Below, in pieces: positions 50,001 to 61,200 of a DNA stretch of 64,000 nt. The notes under the pieces were generated by a model. That model was not told the origin of the DNA. It worked only from the letters and a program-made list of their open reading frames with translations, and searched no databases. Source of the stretch: Gentiana macrophylla (Eukaryota > Streptophyta > Magnoliopsida > Gentianales > Gentianaceae). How positions within the stretch are numbered: position 1 is the stretch's first letter; each line of letters begins with the position of its first letter. Made by a program: the position numbers and the translations under genes. Location of the stretch: contig JAOBSW010000250.1 of NCBI GenBank assembly GCA_026214975.1, positions 25,861 through 89,860 on the forward strand, written 5' to 3'.

Positions 50001-53000
50001 TATAATTGTATAGAAGAGTTTACTCAAAATGGGGGTGTAGAACATTTTGTACATAAAATTATAGTAGTGTTTACTCAAAATGGGGTTTTACAACTTCTTC
50101 TTTATAATTTAGTAGAGCTTACTCAAAACGGGTGTTTACAAATTTTTGTATATAATTGTATTAGAGTTTGCTCAAAACGGGGGTCTACAACATTTTGTAT
50201 ATGATTGTAGTAGAGTTTACTCAAACCGGGGGTTTACTACTTTTTGTATATTATTGTAGTAGAGTTTAAACAACACGGGGAATACAACTTTTTATATACA
50301 ATTGTATAGCAGAGTTTACTCGAAACGGGGGTTTACAACGTTTTGTATATAATTGTAGTAAATTTTACTAAAAAATAGGGGTTTACAACTTTTTGTATAT
50401 AGTTGTACAGTAGAATATACTCAAAACGTGGGTTTACAAGTTTTTGAACATAATTATATAGCATAATTTACATGAAACAGGGGTTTACAACTTTCTGTAT
50501 ATAAAATTATAGGAGAGTTTACTCGAAATGGGGGATTAAAATTTTTGTATATAATTGTAGTAAAATTAACTCAAAATGTGGGTTTACGACTTTTTGTATA
50601 TAATTGTTTAGTAGATTTTACTCAAAACGGTGGTTTACAACTTTTTGTATATAATTGTAGTAGTGTTTACTCAAACAGGGGTTTACAACTTTTTGTATAT
50701 AATTGTACAGTAGTGTTTACTCAAAACGGGGGTTTACAACTTGTTGTATATAATTGTAGTCGAGTTTACTCAAAACAGGGGTTTATAACTTTTTGTATAT
50801 AAAATTATAGTACAGTTTACTCAAAATAGGGGTTTATGGACAGTAGATTTGACTCAAAACGGGGGTTTACAAGTTTTTGTATATAATTGTAGTAGAGTTT
50901 AATCAAAACAGGGGTTTACAACTTTTTGTAAAAAATTGTAATAGAGTTTACACAAAATGGGGGTCTCCAACTTTTTGTATATAATGGTATAGTAGAGTTT
51001 ACACAAAATAGAAGTTTAGATCTTTCTGTATATAATTGTTGTAGAATTTACTCAAAACGGGGGTTTACAACTTTTTGTATATAATTGTATCGTAGAGTTT
51101 ACTCGAAACAGGGGTTTACAACCTTTTGTATATGGTTTTAGTAGAGTTTACTCAAAACGGGAGTTTACAACTTTTTTATATAATTGTATAGTAGAGTTTA
51201 CTCAAAACGGTGGGTTTACAACTTTTTGTATATAAAATTGTAGTAGTGTTTACTCAAAATGGGTGTTTACAAATTTTTGTATATAATTGTATTAGAGTTT
51301 ACTCAAAACGGGGGTTTACAGCTTTTTGTATATGATTGTAGTAGAGTTTACTCAAACGGGGGGTTTACAACTTTTTTGTCTATAATTGTAGTAGAGTTTA
51401 CTCAAAACGGGGGTTTACAACTTTTTGTATATAATTGTACAGCAGAGTTAACTCGAAACGGGGGTTTACAACTCTTTGTATTTAAAATTAAAGTAGACTT
51501 TACGGAAAATAGGGGTTTACAACTTTTTGTATAACATTGTATTAGTGTTTACTCAAAACGGGGGTTTACAACATTTTTATATAATTGTATAGCAGAGTTT
51601 ACTCAAAACAGGGGTTTACAACTTTTTGTATATAAAATTATAGTAGTGTTTACTCAAAAAGGTTGTTTACAAATTTTTGTATATAATTGTATTAGAGTAT
51701 ACTCAAAACAGGGGCTTACAACTTTTTATATATGATTGTAGTAGAGTTTACTCAAACCGGGGGTTTACAACTTTTTTGTATATAATTGTAGTAGTGTTTA
51801 GTCAAAACAGGGGTTTACAACTTTTTATATATAATTGTATAGCATAGTTATCTCGAAACGGGGTTTTACAACTTTTTGTATATAAAATTATAGCAGAGTT
51901 TACTCAAAATGGGGGTTTGCAACTTTTTGTGTATCATTGTAGTAAAGTTTACTCAAAACAGGGGTTTACAACTTTTTGTACATGATTCTATAGCAGAGTT
52001 TACACGAAACGGGGGTTTACAACTTTTTGAATATAAAATTATAGCAGAGTTTACTCGAAATGTGGGTTTACAAATTTTTGTATATAATTGTAGTAAATTT
52101 TACTCTAAATTGGGGTTTACAACTTTTTGTATATAATTGTATTGTAGATTTTACTCAAAACGGGGGGTTTACAACTTTTTGTATAATTGTAGTAGAGTTT
52201 ACTCAAACAGGGGTTTACTACTTCTTGTATATAATTGTATAGTAGAGTTAACTCTAAGCGGGGGTATACAACTTGTTGTATATAATTGTAGTCGAGTTTA
52301 CTCAAAACGGGGGTTTACAACATTTTCAAATAATTGTATAGTAGAGTTTTCTCTAAATAGGGGTTTACAACTTTTTGTATATAAAATTACAGTAGTGTTC
52401 ACTCAAAACGGGGGTTTACAACTTTTTGTATGTAATTTTAGCAGAGTTTACTCAAAAGGGGTGTTTACAACTTTTTGTATACAATTGGATTAGAGTTTAC
52501 TCAAAACGTGGGTTTACAACTTTTTGTATATGATTATTGTAGAGTTTACCCAAAACCAGGGGTTTACAACTTTTTTGTATCTAATTGTTGTAGAGTTTAG
52601 TCAAAATGGGGGTTTACAACTTTTTGTATATAATTGTATAGCAGAGTTTACTCGAAACGGGGGTTTACAACTTTTTGTATATAATTGTACAGCAGAGTTA
52701 ACTCGAAACGGGGGTTTACAACTCTTTGTATTCAAAATTAAAGTAGACTTTACGGAAAATAGGGGTTTACAACTTTTTGTATAACATTGTATTAGTGTTT
52801 ACTCAAAACGGGGGTTTACAACATTTTTATATAATTGTATAGCAGAGTTTACTCAAAACAGGGGTTTACAACTTTTTGTATATAAAATTATAGTAGTGTT
52901 TACTCAAAAAGGGTGTTTACAAATTTTTGTATATAATTGTATTAAAGTATACTCAAAACAGGGGCTTACAACTTTTTATATATGATTGTAGTAGAGTTTA

Positions 53001-54963
53001 CTCAAACCGGGGGTTTACAACTTTTTTGTATATAATTGTAGTAGTGTTTAGTCAAAACAGGGGTTTACAACTTTTTATATATAATTGTATAGCATAGTTA
53101 TCTCGAAACGGGGTTTTACAACTTTTTGTATATAAAATTATAGCAGAGTTTACTCAAAATGGGGGTTTGCAACTTTTTGTGTATCATTGTAGTAAAGTTT
53201 ACTCAAAACAGGGGTTTACAACTTTTTGTACATGATTCTATAGCAGAGTTTACACGAAACGGGGGTTTACAACTTTTTGAATATAAAATTATAGCAGAGT
53301 TTACTCGAAATGTGGGTTTACAAATTTTTGTATATAAATGTAGTAAATTTTACTCAAAATTGGGGTTTACAACTTTTTGTATATAATTGTATTGTAGATT
53401 TTACTCAAAACGGGGGGTTTACAACTTTTTGTATAATTGTAGTAGAGTTTACTCAAACAGGGGTTTACTACTTCTTGTATATAATTGTATAGTAGAGTTA
53501 ACTCTAAGCGGGGGCATACAACTTGTTGTATATAATTGTAGTCGAGTTTACTCAAAACGGGGGTTTCCAACTTCTTGTATATAATCGTATAGTAGAGTTT
53601 ACTCAAAACGGGGGTTTACAATATTTTCATATAATTGTATAGTAGAGTTTTCTCTAAATAGGGGTTTACAACTTTTTGTATATAAAATTACAGTAGTGTT
53701 CACTCAAAACGGGGGTTTACAACTTTTTGTATGTAATTTTAGCAGAGTTTACTCAAAAGGGGTGTTTACAACTTTTTGTATACAATTGGATTAGAGTTTA
53801 CTCAAAACGTGGGTTTACAACTTTTTGTATATGATTATTGTAGAGTTTACCCAAAACCAGGGGTTTACAACTTTTTTGTATCTAATTGTTGTAGAGTTTA
53901 GTCAAAATGGGGGTTTACAACTTTTTGTATATAATTGTATAGAAGAGTTTACTCGAAACGGGGGTTTACAACTTTTAGTATATAATTGTACAGCAGAGTT
54001 AACTCGAAACGGGGGTTTACAACTCTTTGTATTCAAAATTAAAGTAGAGTTTACGGAAAATAGGGGTTTACAACTTTTTGTATAACATTGTATTAGTGTT
54101 TACTCAAAACGGGGGTTTACAACATTTTTATATAATTGTATAGCAGAGTTTACTCAAAACAGGGGTTTACAACTTTTTGTATATAAAATTATTGTAGTGT
54201 TTACTCAAAAAGGGTGTTTACAAATTTTTGTATATAATTGTATTAGAGTATACTCAAAACAGGGGCTTACAACTTTTTATAAATGATTGTAGTAGAGTTT
54301 ACTCAAACCGGGGGTTTACAACTTTTTTGTATATAATTGTAGTAGAGTTTAGTCAAAACAGGGGTTTACAACTTTTTATATATAATTGTATAGCATAGTT
54401 ATCTCGAAACGGGGTTTTACAACTTTTTGTATATAAAATTATAGCAGAGTTTACTCAAAATGGGGGTTTGCAACTTTTTGTGTATCATTGTAGTAAAGTT
54501 TACTCAAAACAGGGGTTTACAACTTTTTGTACATGATTATATAGCAGAGTTTACACGAAACGGGGGTTTACAACTTTTTGAATATAAAATTATAGCAGAG
54601 TTTACTCGAAATGTGGGTTTACAATTTTTTGTATATAATTGTAGTAAATTTTACTCAAAATTGGGGTTTACAACTTTTTGTATATAATTGTATTGTAGAT
54701 TTTACTCAAAACGGGGGGTTTCAACTTTTTGTATAATTGTAGTAGAGTTTACTCAAACAGGGGTTTACTACTTCTTGTATATAATTGTATAGTAGAGTTT
54801 ACTCTAAGCGGGGGTATACAACTTGTTGTATATAATTGTAGTCGAGTTTACTCAGAACGGGGGTTTACAACTTCTAGTATATAATCGTATAGTAGAGTTT
54901 ACTCAAAACGGGGGTTTACAACATTTTCATATAATTGTATAGTAGAGTTTTCTCTAAATAGGG

Positions 54964-54968
54964 GTTTA
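54964..54968. repeat. Target-site duplication, left copy (GTTTA)
   Basis: GTTTA directly precedes TGTTAAGG of the palindromic element and is repeated at 58216-58220 after CTTAACA. A 5-bp duplication is the normal mark of LTR-retrotransposon integrase. The joined sequence restores a regular satellite monomer (GGGGTTTACAAC). Confidence 0.92.
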
Positions 54969-55587
54969 TGTTAAGGGTGATTTTATACGTTTTATAAGGA
55001 TATATTTTATATCAATATTCCCCATATTCTTATGTTTTTCGTAGAATTCGAGCTTTTAATCGATTAATTGAGCAAATGACGTTTTGAATAGTTAAAATGC
55101 AAAATCGAGTAAATATCGTGGTTTTATTATCTATTTTGTATGGTTTTACGTTTTGCTCGGTTTTGTCATCTTTTAGGTGCACAAATGTGGAATGGAAGTG
55201 GTCTAAATGATGTTTGATTGAAGATTAAAGTGGAAAGAAAGAGATACAAGAGGATGAAGATGAAATAAAGCTTGGGAAAATCCTGAAAACGACTCGTAAT
55301 ACGACGTGCTAATCAAAAAGGCGTTTTCTGAAAAAGAGTCCTTAATGAAAGTTGTAGAGTTTTCCGAGAGCTTTTTTATGACATACGGATCATAATTTTT
55401 GGAGGTCTACAACTCAAGATATGAATTTTAGAAGTTTGAGTCCATATAGGAGAACGGGCGTCCGGACCCTAATTGCTTCAACCGACTTAAGAAGCTTTTC
55501 TTTCAGCCGACATACATATAAATCCTAATTAAATAAGGAATTATTCTAGCCGACATCAGTATTACTTATTTCAGCCTCCTTACTTCT

Positions 55588-55595
55588 TATATATA
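55588..55595 (+). promoter_or_regulatory. Candidate TATA box in the left LTR
   Basis: TATATATA occurs in a sequence context conserved in the right LTR (57588-57595, minus strand). It lies about 620 bp into the LTR and 105 bp before the conserved hairpin. The call rests only on motif and conservation. Confidence 0.45.
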
Positions 55596-55699
55596 CGCAT
55601 GCATGTGAACCCTAATCCAATTATTCATACAACAATACATTATTCCAGCCGCCAAATATATCACAGCAGCGGCAATTCTGAGGAGTTCCAAGGCCGGTG

Positions 55700-55720
55700 A
55701 CCCGAGCCTTGTGCTCGGGT
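55700..55720. other. GC-rich stem-loop in the left LTR
   Basis: ACCCGAGC and GCTCGGGT form a perfect 8-bp stem around a 5-base loop (CTTGT). The same hairpin is kept in the right LTR at 57458-57478. Downstream of the TATA candidate, it would lie in the transcript leader or near the R region. A role in termination or processing is possible but not shown. Confidence 0.6.
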
Positions 55721-56558
55721 GATCCGGGTTAGATTAGATGTAGTTTTCTTCCGTTTTTCGATTCATGGACTCAATCATGTACCAAACTACGTGAGTTTAT
55801 TTATTTAATTTATTCAGTCCTTATTCGTTTTTTATGATCTTTAATTTATTTTGTATCGTTCTATGATTTTGATGCTATGATGTGAATTAGATCGAGAGAT
55901 CTGTTTGCTATTGATACATTTACAACATACGGAAGTTGCGTAAACTAGATCACCATAGAAAGATAGGATTTTTAATCATTAATGATGACAAATTAATTGG
56001 TTAATTATCTAGGTTGTTAGATTCTAAAATACGAGAGTTAACCTGAGTCTACACCGAGTTTTGTTTGGTAAATCGATCTCAACATTCGGAAGATGAGAGA
56101 TTGATAAATTGGACTCACTAAGGAATTAGGAATCCATAGCTTGAGATTAAATTCACTAAGGAATTAGGGATTTGTATCTCGTGTAAAGGTGAAACCACAA
56201 TTTGAATTAAAATCATGAGATGAACTAAGATTGAAATCACTTGGTTTGTGCACTGTTTGATCCCATGTATCTTTAGTTTAGTTTAGGTTGTGTTATTTTA
56301 TTTCGTAGGTTAGATTTATTTTAATTGCTCTTTCGTTTATTTTATTTGTTCTTTCGTTTATTCGTTTTTCCTAAGTAACAATTGAAAGGAATTAGTGAAA
56401 TTAGATTCAACTTCCCAATTCCCTGTGGATCGACCCCTTACTCACTTCGCTCTACTATCAATTACCCGGTATTCGGCCGGTTAGGAGTTAGTTTTGCATG
56501 GTAGTTAGGGTTTATAAATTTTCTTTTGTTTAATGATGCAAAATCCCTCCAACAAAAG

Positions 56559-56576
56559 TGGCGCCGTTGCCAGGGA
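56559..56576 (+). other. Asp-tRNA primer binding site
   Basis: Four bases after the left LTR the sequence reads TGGCGCCGTTGCCAGGGA. This is the complement of the 3' end of plant tRNA-Asp except for one base (A in place of G at the fourteenth position). Asp-tRNA priming is known for Athila-like and related plant Ty3/gypsy elements. Only its first TGG is repeated in the right arm. Confidence 0.87.
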
Positions 56577-56614
56577 ATCGGTGTTTTCGTTGAATCTAAT
56601 TGAGTTAATTTTTT
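56562..56614. other. Central spacer of the palindrome
   Basis: These 53 bp have no counterpart in the other half. They hold the remaining primer site (CGCCGTTGCC...). Next come CAGGGAAT and GTTGAATCTAATT, which also occur in this order and orientation in the right arm at 56751-56777. An AT-rich end (TTAATTTTTT) meets the right arm. The shared 13-mer is unlikely by chance in so short a segment and may mark a template jump. Confidence 0.7.
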
Positions 56615-56621
56615 CCACTTT

Positions 56622-58215
56622 TGTTGGAGGGATTTTGCATCATTAAACAAAAGAAAATTTATAAACCCTAACTACCATGCAAAACTAACTCCTAACCGGC
56701 CGAATACCGGGTAATTGATAGTAGAGCGAAGTGAGTAAGTGGTCGATCCACAGGGAATTGGGATGTTGAATCTAATTTCACTAATTCCTTTCAATTGTTA
56801 CTTAGGAAAAACGAATAAATGAAAGAACAAATAAAATAAACGAAAGAGAAATTAAAATAAATCTAACCTACTTAAATAAAATAACACAACCTAAACTAAA
56901 CTAAAGATACATTGGATCAAGCAAAGGCACAAACCAAGTGATTTCAATCCTAGTTCATCTCATGATTTTAATTCAAATTGTGGTTTCACCTTTAAACGAG
57001 ATACAAATCCCTAATTCCTTAGTGAATTTAATCTCAAGCTATGGATTCCTAATTCCTTAGTGAGTCCAATTTATCAATCTCTCATCTTCCGAATGTTGAG
57101 ATCGATTTACCAAACAAAACTCGGTGTAGATTCAGGTTAACTCTCGTATTTTAGAATCTAAAAACCTAGATAATTAACCAATTAATTTGTCATCATTAAT
57201 GATTAAAAATCCTATCTTTCTATGGTGATCTAGTTTACGCAACTTCCGTATGTTGTAAACGTATCAATAGCAAACTGATCTCTCGATCTAATTCACATCA
57301 TAGCATCAAAATCATAGAACGATACAAAATAAATTAAAGATCATAAAAAATGAATAAGGACTGAATAAATTAAATAAATAAACTCACGTAGTTTGGTACA
57401 TGATTGAATCCATGAATCGAAAAACGGAAGAAAACTACATCTAATCTAACCCGGATCACCCGAGCACAAGGCTCGGGTGACCGCCTTGAACTCCTCTCCG
57501 GAATTGCCATTTCTTGTGTGATATATTTGATAATTTGGAATAATGTATTGTTGTATGAATAATTGGATTAGGGTTCACATGCATGCGTATATATAAGTAA
57601 GTAAGAAGGTCAAATAAGTAATAATCGATGTCGGCTAGAATAATTCCTTATTTAATTAGGATTTATATGTATGTCGGCTGAAAGAAAAGCTTCTTAAGTC
57701 GGTTGAAGCAATTAGGGTCCGGACGCCCGTTCTCCTATATGGACTCAAACTTTTAAAATTCATATCTTGAGTTGTAGACCTCCAAAAATTATGATCCGTA
57801 TGTCATAAAAAAGCTCTCGGAAAACTCTACAACTTTCATTAAGGACTCTTCTTCAGAGAACGCCTTTTTGATTAGCCCGTCGTATTACGAGTCGTTTTCG
57901 GGATTTTCCCAAGCTTTATTTCATCTTCATCCTCTTGTATCTCTTTCTTTCCACTTTAATCTTCAATCAAACATCATTTAGACCTCTTCCATTCCACATT
58001 TGTGCACCTAAAAGATGACAAAACCGAGCAAAACGTAAAACCATACAAAATAGATAATAAAACCACGATATTTACTCGATTTTGCATTTTAACTATTCAA
58101 AACGTCATTTGCTCAATTAATCGATTATAAGCTCGAATTCTACGAAATACATAAGAATATGGGGAATATTGATATAAAATATATCCTTATAAAACGTATA
58201 AAATCACCCTTAACA
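56622..58215 (-). repeat. Right LTR of the palindromic element (inverted)
   Basis: The LTR is 1594 bp and the reverse complement of the left LTR over its full length. It reads TGTTGGAGGG at the inner end and CCCTTAACA at the outer end. Homology extends 7 bp past the inner LTR end (56615-56621, CCACTTT), so the start of the primer site is included. Scattered single-base differences from the left arm show that it is not a mirror-image assembly copy. The densest differences lie at CAG-containing sites near 57490-57625. The minus-strand frame at 56462-56650 crosses the junction and is not a gene. Confidence 0.88.
57458..57478. other. GC-rich stem-loop in the right LTR
   Basis: This is the reverse-complement copy of the hairpin at 55700-55720, an 8-bp stem with loop ACAAG. 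It is unchanged although nearby sequence differs between the two LTRs. Confidence 0.6.
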
Positions 58216-61200
58216 GTTTACAACTTTTTGTATATAAAATTACAGTAGTGTTCACTCAAAACGGGGGTTTACAACTTTTTGTATGTAATTTTAGTAGAGT
58301 TTACTCAAAAGGGGTGTTTACAACTTTTTGTATACAATTGGATTAGAGTTTACTCAAAACGTGGGTTTACAACTTTTTGTATATGATTATTGTAAAGTTT
58401 ACTCAAAACCAGGGGTTTACAACTTTTTTGTATCTAATTGTTGTAGAGTTTAGTCAAAATGGGGGTTTACAACTTTTTGTATATAATTGTATAGCAGAGT
58501 TTACTCGAAACGGGGGTTTACAACTTGTTGTATATAATTGTAGTCGAGTTCACTCAAAACGGGGGTTTACAACTTCTTGTATATAATCGTATAGTAGAGT
58601 TTACTCAAAACTGGGGTTTACAACTTTTCGTATTTAAAATTATGGTAGATTTTACTCAAAATAGGGGTTTACAACGTTTTGTATATAATTGTAGTAGAGT
58701 TTAATCAATACGGAGGTTTACTACTTTTTGTATATAATTGTATAGTAGATTTGACTCAAAACGGGGGTTTACAACTTTTTGAATATAATTGTAGAAGAGT
58801 TTACTCAAAACGGGGGTTTACCACTTTTTGTGTATAGTGGTATAGTAGAGTTTACTAAAAATAGGGGTTTATAACTTTTTTGTATAATTGTCATAGAATT
58901 TACTCGAACCGGGGGTCTACAACTTTTTGTATATAATTGTATCGTAGAGTTTACTCGAAACAGGGGTTCACAACTTTTAGTGTATAATTTTAGTAGAGTT
59001 TCTCAAAACGGGGGTTTACAACTTTTTGTATATCATTGTTTTAGAGTTTACTCAAAACGGGGTTAACAATTTTTTATATAATTCTATAGTATTGTTTACT
59101 CAAAACGGGTTTAACAACTTTTTGTATATAAAATTATAGTAGTGTTTACTCAAAATGGGTGTGTACAACTTTTTGTATATAATTGTATAACAGTTTACAC
59201 AAAACGGGCGTTTACAAGTTTTTGTATATAATTGTAGTCGAGTTTACTCAAAACGGGTGTTTACAACTTCTTGCATATAATCGTATAGTAGATTTTACTC
59301 ATGATGGGGGTTTAAAACTTTTTGTATATAAAATTATAGTAGACTTTACTCAAAATAGGGGTTACAATGTTTTGTATATAATTGTAGTAGAGTTTACACA
59401 AAAAGGCGGTTTACGACTTCTTGTATATAATTGTATAGTAGATTTGACTGAAAATGGGGGTTTAAAACTTTTTGTATATAATTGTAGTAGATTTTACACA
59501 AAACGGGGGTTTACAACTTTTTGTATATAATTGTATAGTAGAATTTACTCAAAACAGGGGTTTAGAAGTTTTTGTATATAATTGTTGTAGAATTTACTCG
59601 AACGGGGGTTTACAACTTTTTGGATATAATGGTAACGTAGAGTTTACACGAAACAGGGGTTTACAACTTTTGGTATATAATTTTAATATATTTTACTCAA
59701 AACGGGGGTTTACAACATTTTGAACATCATTGATTTAGAGTTTACTCAAAACGGGGGTTTACAACTTTTTTATATAATTGTATAGCAGAGTTTACTCAAA
59801 ACTGGGTTTACAACTTTTTGTATATAAAATTATGGCAGTTTTATACAAAATGGGTGTGTACAACTTTTTCTATATAATTGTATTAGAGTTTACACAAAAC
59901 AGGGGTTTACAACTTTTTTGTATATAATTGTAGTCGAGTTTACACAAAACGGGTGTTTACAACTTCTTGCATATAATCGTATAGTAAAGTTTACTCAAAT
60001 CGGGGGTTTACAACTTTTTGTATATAAAATTGTTGTAGAGTTTACTCAAAATAGGGATTTACAACGTTTTGTATACAATTGTAGTAGAGTTTTCTGGAAA
60101 TGGAGGTTTATGACTTTTTGTATATAATTGTATAATAGATTTGACTCAAAACGGGGGTTTACAACTTTTTGTATATAATTGTAGTAGAGTTTACTCAAAA
60201 CAGGGGTTTACAACTTCTTGTATATAACGGTATTGTAAAATTTACTCAAAACGGGGGTTTACAACTTTGTGTACATATTTGTATCGTAGAGTTTACACGA
60301 AACAGGGGTTTACAATTTTTTGTATATAATTTTAGTAGAGTTTACTCAAAATGGGGGTTTAAAACTTTTGTATATCATTGCATTAGAGTTTACTCAAAAT
60401 AGGGGTTTACAACTTTTTTATATAATGGTATAGTAGAGTTACTCAAAACGGGGGTTTAGAACTTTTTGTATATAATATTATAGTAGTGTTTATTCAAAAA
60501 GGGGGTATACAACTTTTTGTATATAATTTTAGTAGAGCTCACACAAAATGGGTGTTTACAAATTTTTGTATATAATTGTATTAGAGTTTACTCAAAACGG
60601 GGGTTTATGAATTTTTCTATATGATTGTACTAGAGTTTACATACACCGGGGGTTTAGAACTTTTTGTATATAAAATTATAGTAGTGTTTATTCAAAAAGG
60701 GGGTATACAACTTTTTTGTATATAATTTTAGTAGAGCTCACACAAAACGGGTGTTTACAAATTTTTGTATATAATTGTATTAGAGTTTACTCAAAACGGG
60801 GGTTTATGAGTTTTTCTATATGATTGTACTAGAGTTTACATACACCGGGGGTTTAGAACTTTTTGTATATAAAATTATAGTAGTGTTTATTCAAAAAGGG
60901 GGTATACAACTTTTTTGTATATAATAGTAGTAGAGTTTACTCAAAACGGGGGTTCACAAATTTTTGTATATTATTGTAGTAGAGTTTACTCAAAACGGAG
61001 GTTTACAACTTTTTATATATAATTGTATAGCAGAGTTTACTCGAAACGGGGGTTCACAACTTTTTGTATATAATTGTAGTAAAGTTTACTCAAAATAGGG
61101 GTTTACAACTTTTTGTATATAGTTGTACAGTAGATTATGCTCAAAACGGGGGTTTACAACTTTTTGAACATAATTATATAGCAAAGTTTACTTGAAACGG

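Larger units (their letters stand above)
33609..54968. repeat. Tandem satellite array, subfamily II (49/51-bp monomers)
   Basis: This is the same monomer family as the first array but with a different variant set. Frequent here and rare or absent before the copia element are GTAGATTTGACTCAAAAC, TTTACTCGAAAC, GTATATCATTGTATTAGAG, GTATATAATCGTATAG and AACTTGTTGTATATAATTG. Missing here are ACTTATAGTATATAATTG and TTTACTAAAAACGAGGG. The many reading frames with a 17-residue period (GGLQLFVYNCIVEFTQN-like) reflect 51 bp being a multiple of 3. The 49-bp units shift the frame and end them. No gene is seen. A run of 13 G lies at 49724-49736. Confidence 0.97.
54969..56554 (+). repeat. Left LTR of the palindromic element
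   Basis: The LTR is 1586 bp, beginning TGTTAAGG and ending CCTCCAACA, with TG/CA termini. It has a TATA candidate at 55588-55595 and a GC-rich hairpin at 55700-55720. A section near 56420-56440 (CCCTGTGGATCGACCCC) is of a kind common near the 3' part of plant gypsy LTRs. No coding capacity is seen. The family cannot be fixed further without the missing pol; the Asp-tRNA primer site fits Athila-like elements. Confidence 0.85.
54969..58215. mobile_element. Palindromic LTR-LTR element (two inverted gypsy-like LTRs)
   Basis: This is a 3247-bp insertion whose halves are inverted copies: arms 54969-56561 and 56615-58215, with a 53-bp centre at 56562-56614. Both outer ends are the same LTR end (TGTTAAGGGTGATTTT outward on each side), while both inner ends are the other LTR end (CCAACA followed by AAAGTGG). 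An ordinary element has its LTRs in direct orientation and unlike ends outside. The left inner end continues into an Asp-tRNA primer site, so these are LTRs of a Ty3/gypsy-like element. No gag or pol is present. A flanking GTTTA duplication shows that it integrated as a unit. Confidence 0.92.
51419..58521. repeat. Three-copy satellite higher-order repeat (1250/1301/1300 bp), third copy split by an insertion
   Basis: Copies start at 51419, 52669 and 53970 at the same variant monomer (AACTTTTTGTATATAATTG followed by TACAGCAGAGTTAACTCG). Copy 1 is 1250 bp and copy 2 is 1301 bp; the difference is one extra 51-bp monomer at about 53572-53622. Copy 3 has that extra monomer too. It is interrupted at 54968 and resumes at 58221. 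Removing the inserted element and one target duplication leaves about 1300 bp. The copies are nearly identical, so the amplification is recent and preceded the insertion. Confidence 0.92.

Noticed and set aside
33609..54968. CRISPR-like array because of a regular repeat of about 50 bp
   Set aside because: There are no distinct unique spacers; the whole unit is repeated and diverges gradually. The flanking sequences are plant retrotransposons.
56462..56650. 62-codon minus-strand frame across the palindrome centre
   Set aside because: It spans the LTR/primer-site junction and has no recognisable protein motif.
54969..58215. Foldback or MITE-type DNA transposon
   Set aside because: The arms have TG/CA ends, an inner end followed by an Asp-tRNA primer site, and a 5-bp duplication; all fit LTRs rather than DNA-transposon terminal repeats.
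54969..58215. Assembly artefact from a read folded back on itself
   Set aside because: The arms carry scattered differences, the flanks are not mirror images, and the satellite unit continues correctly on the other side with a target duplication. Spanning reads would still be needed for proof.
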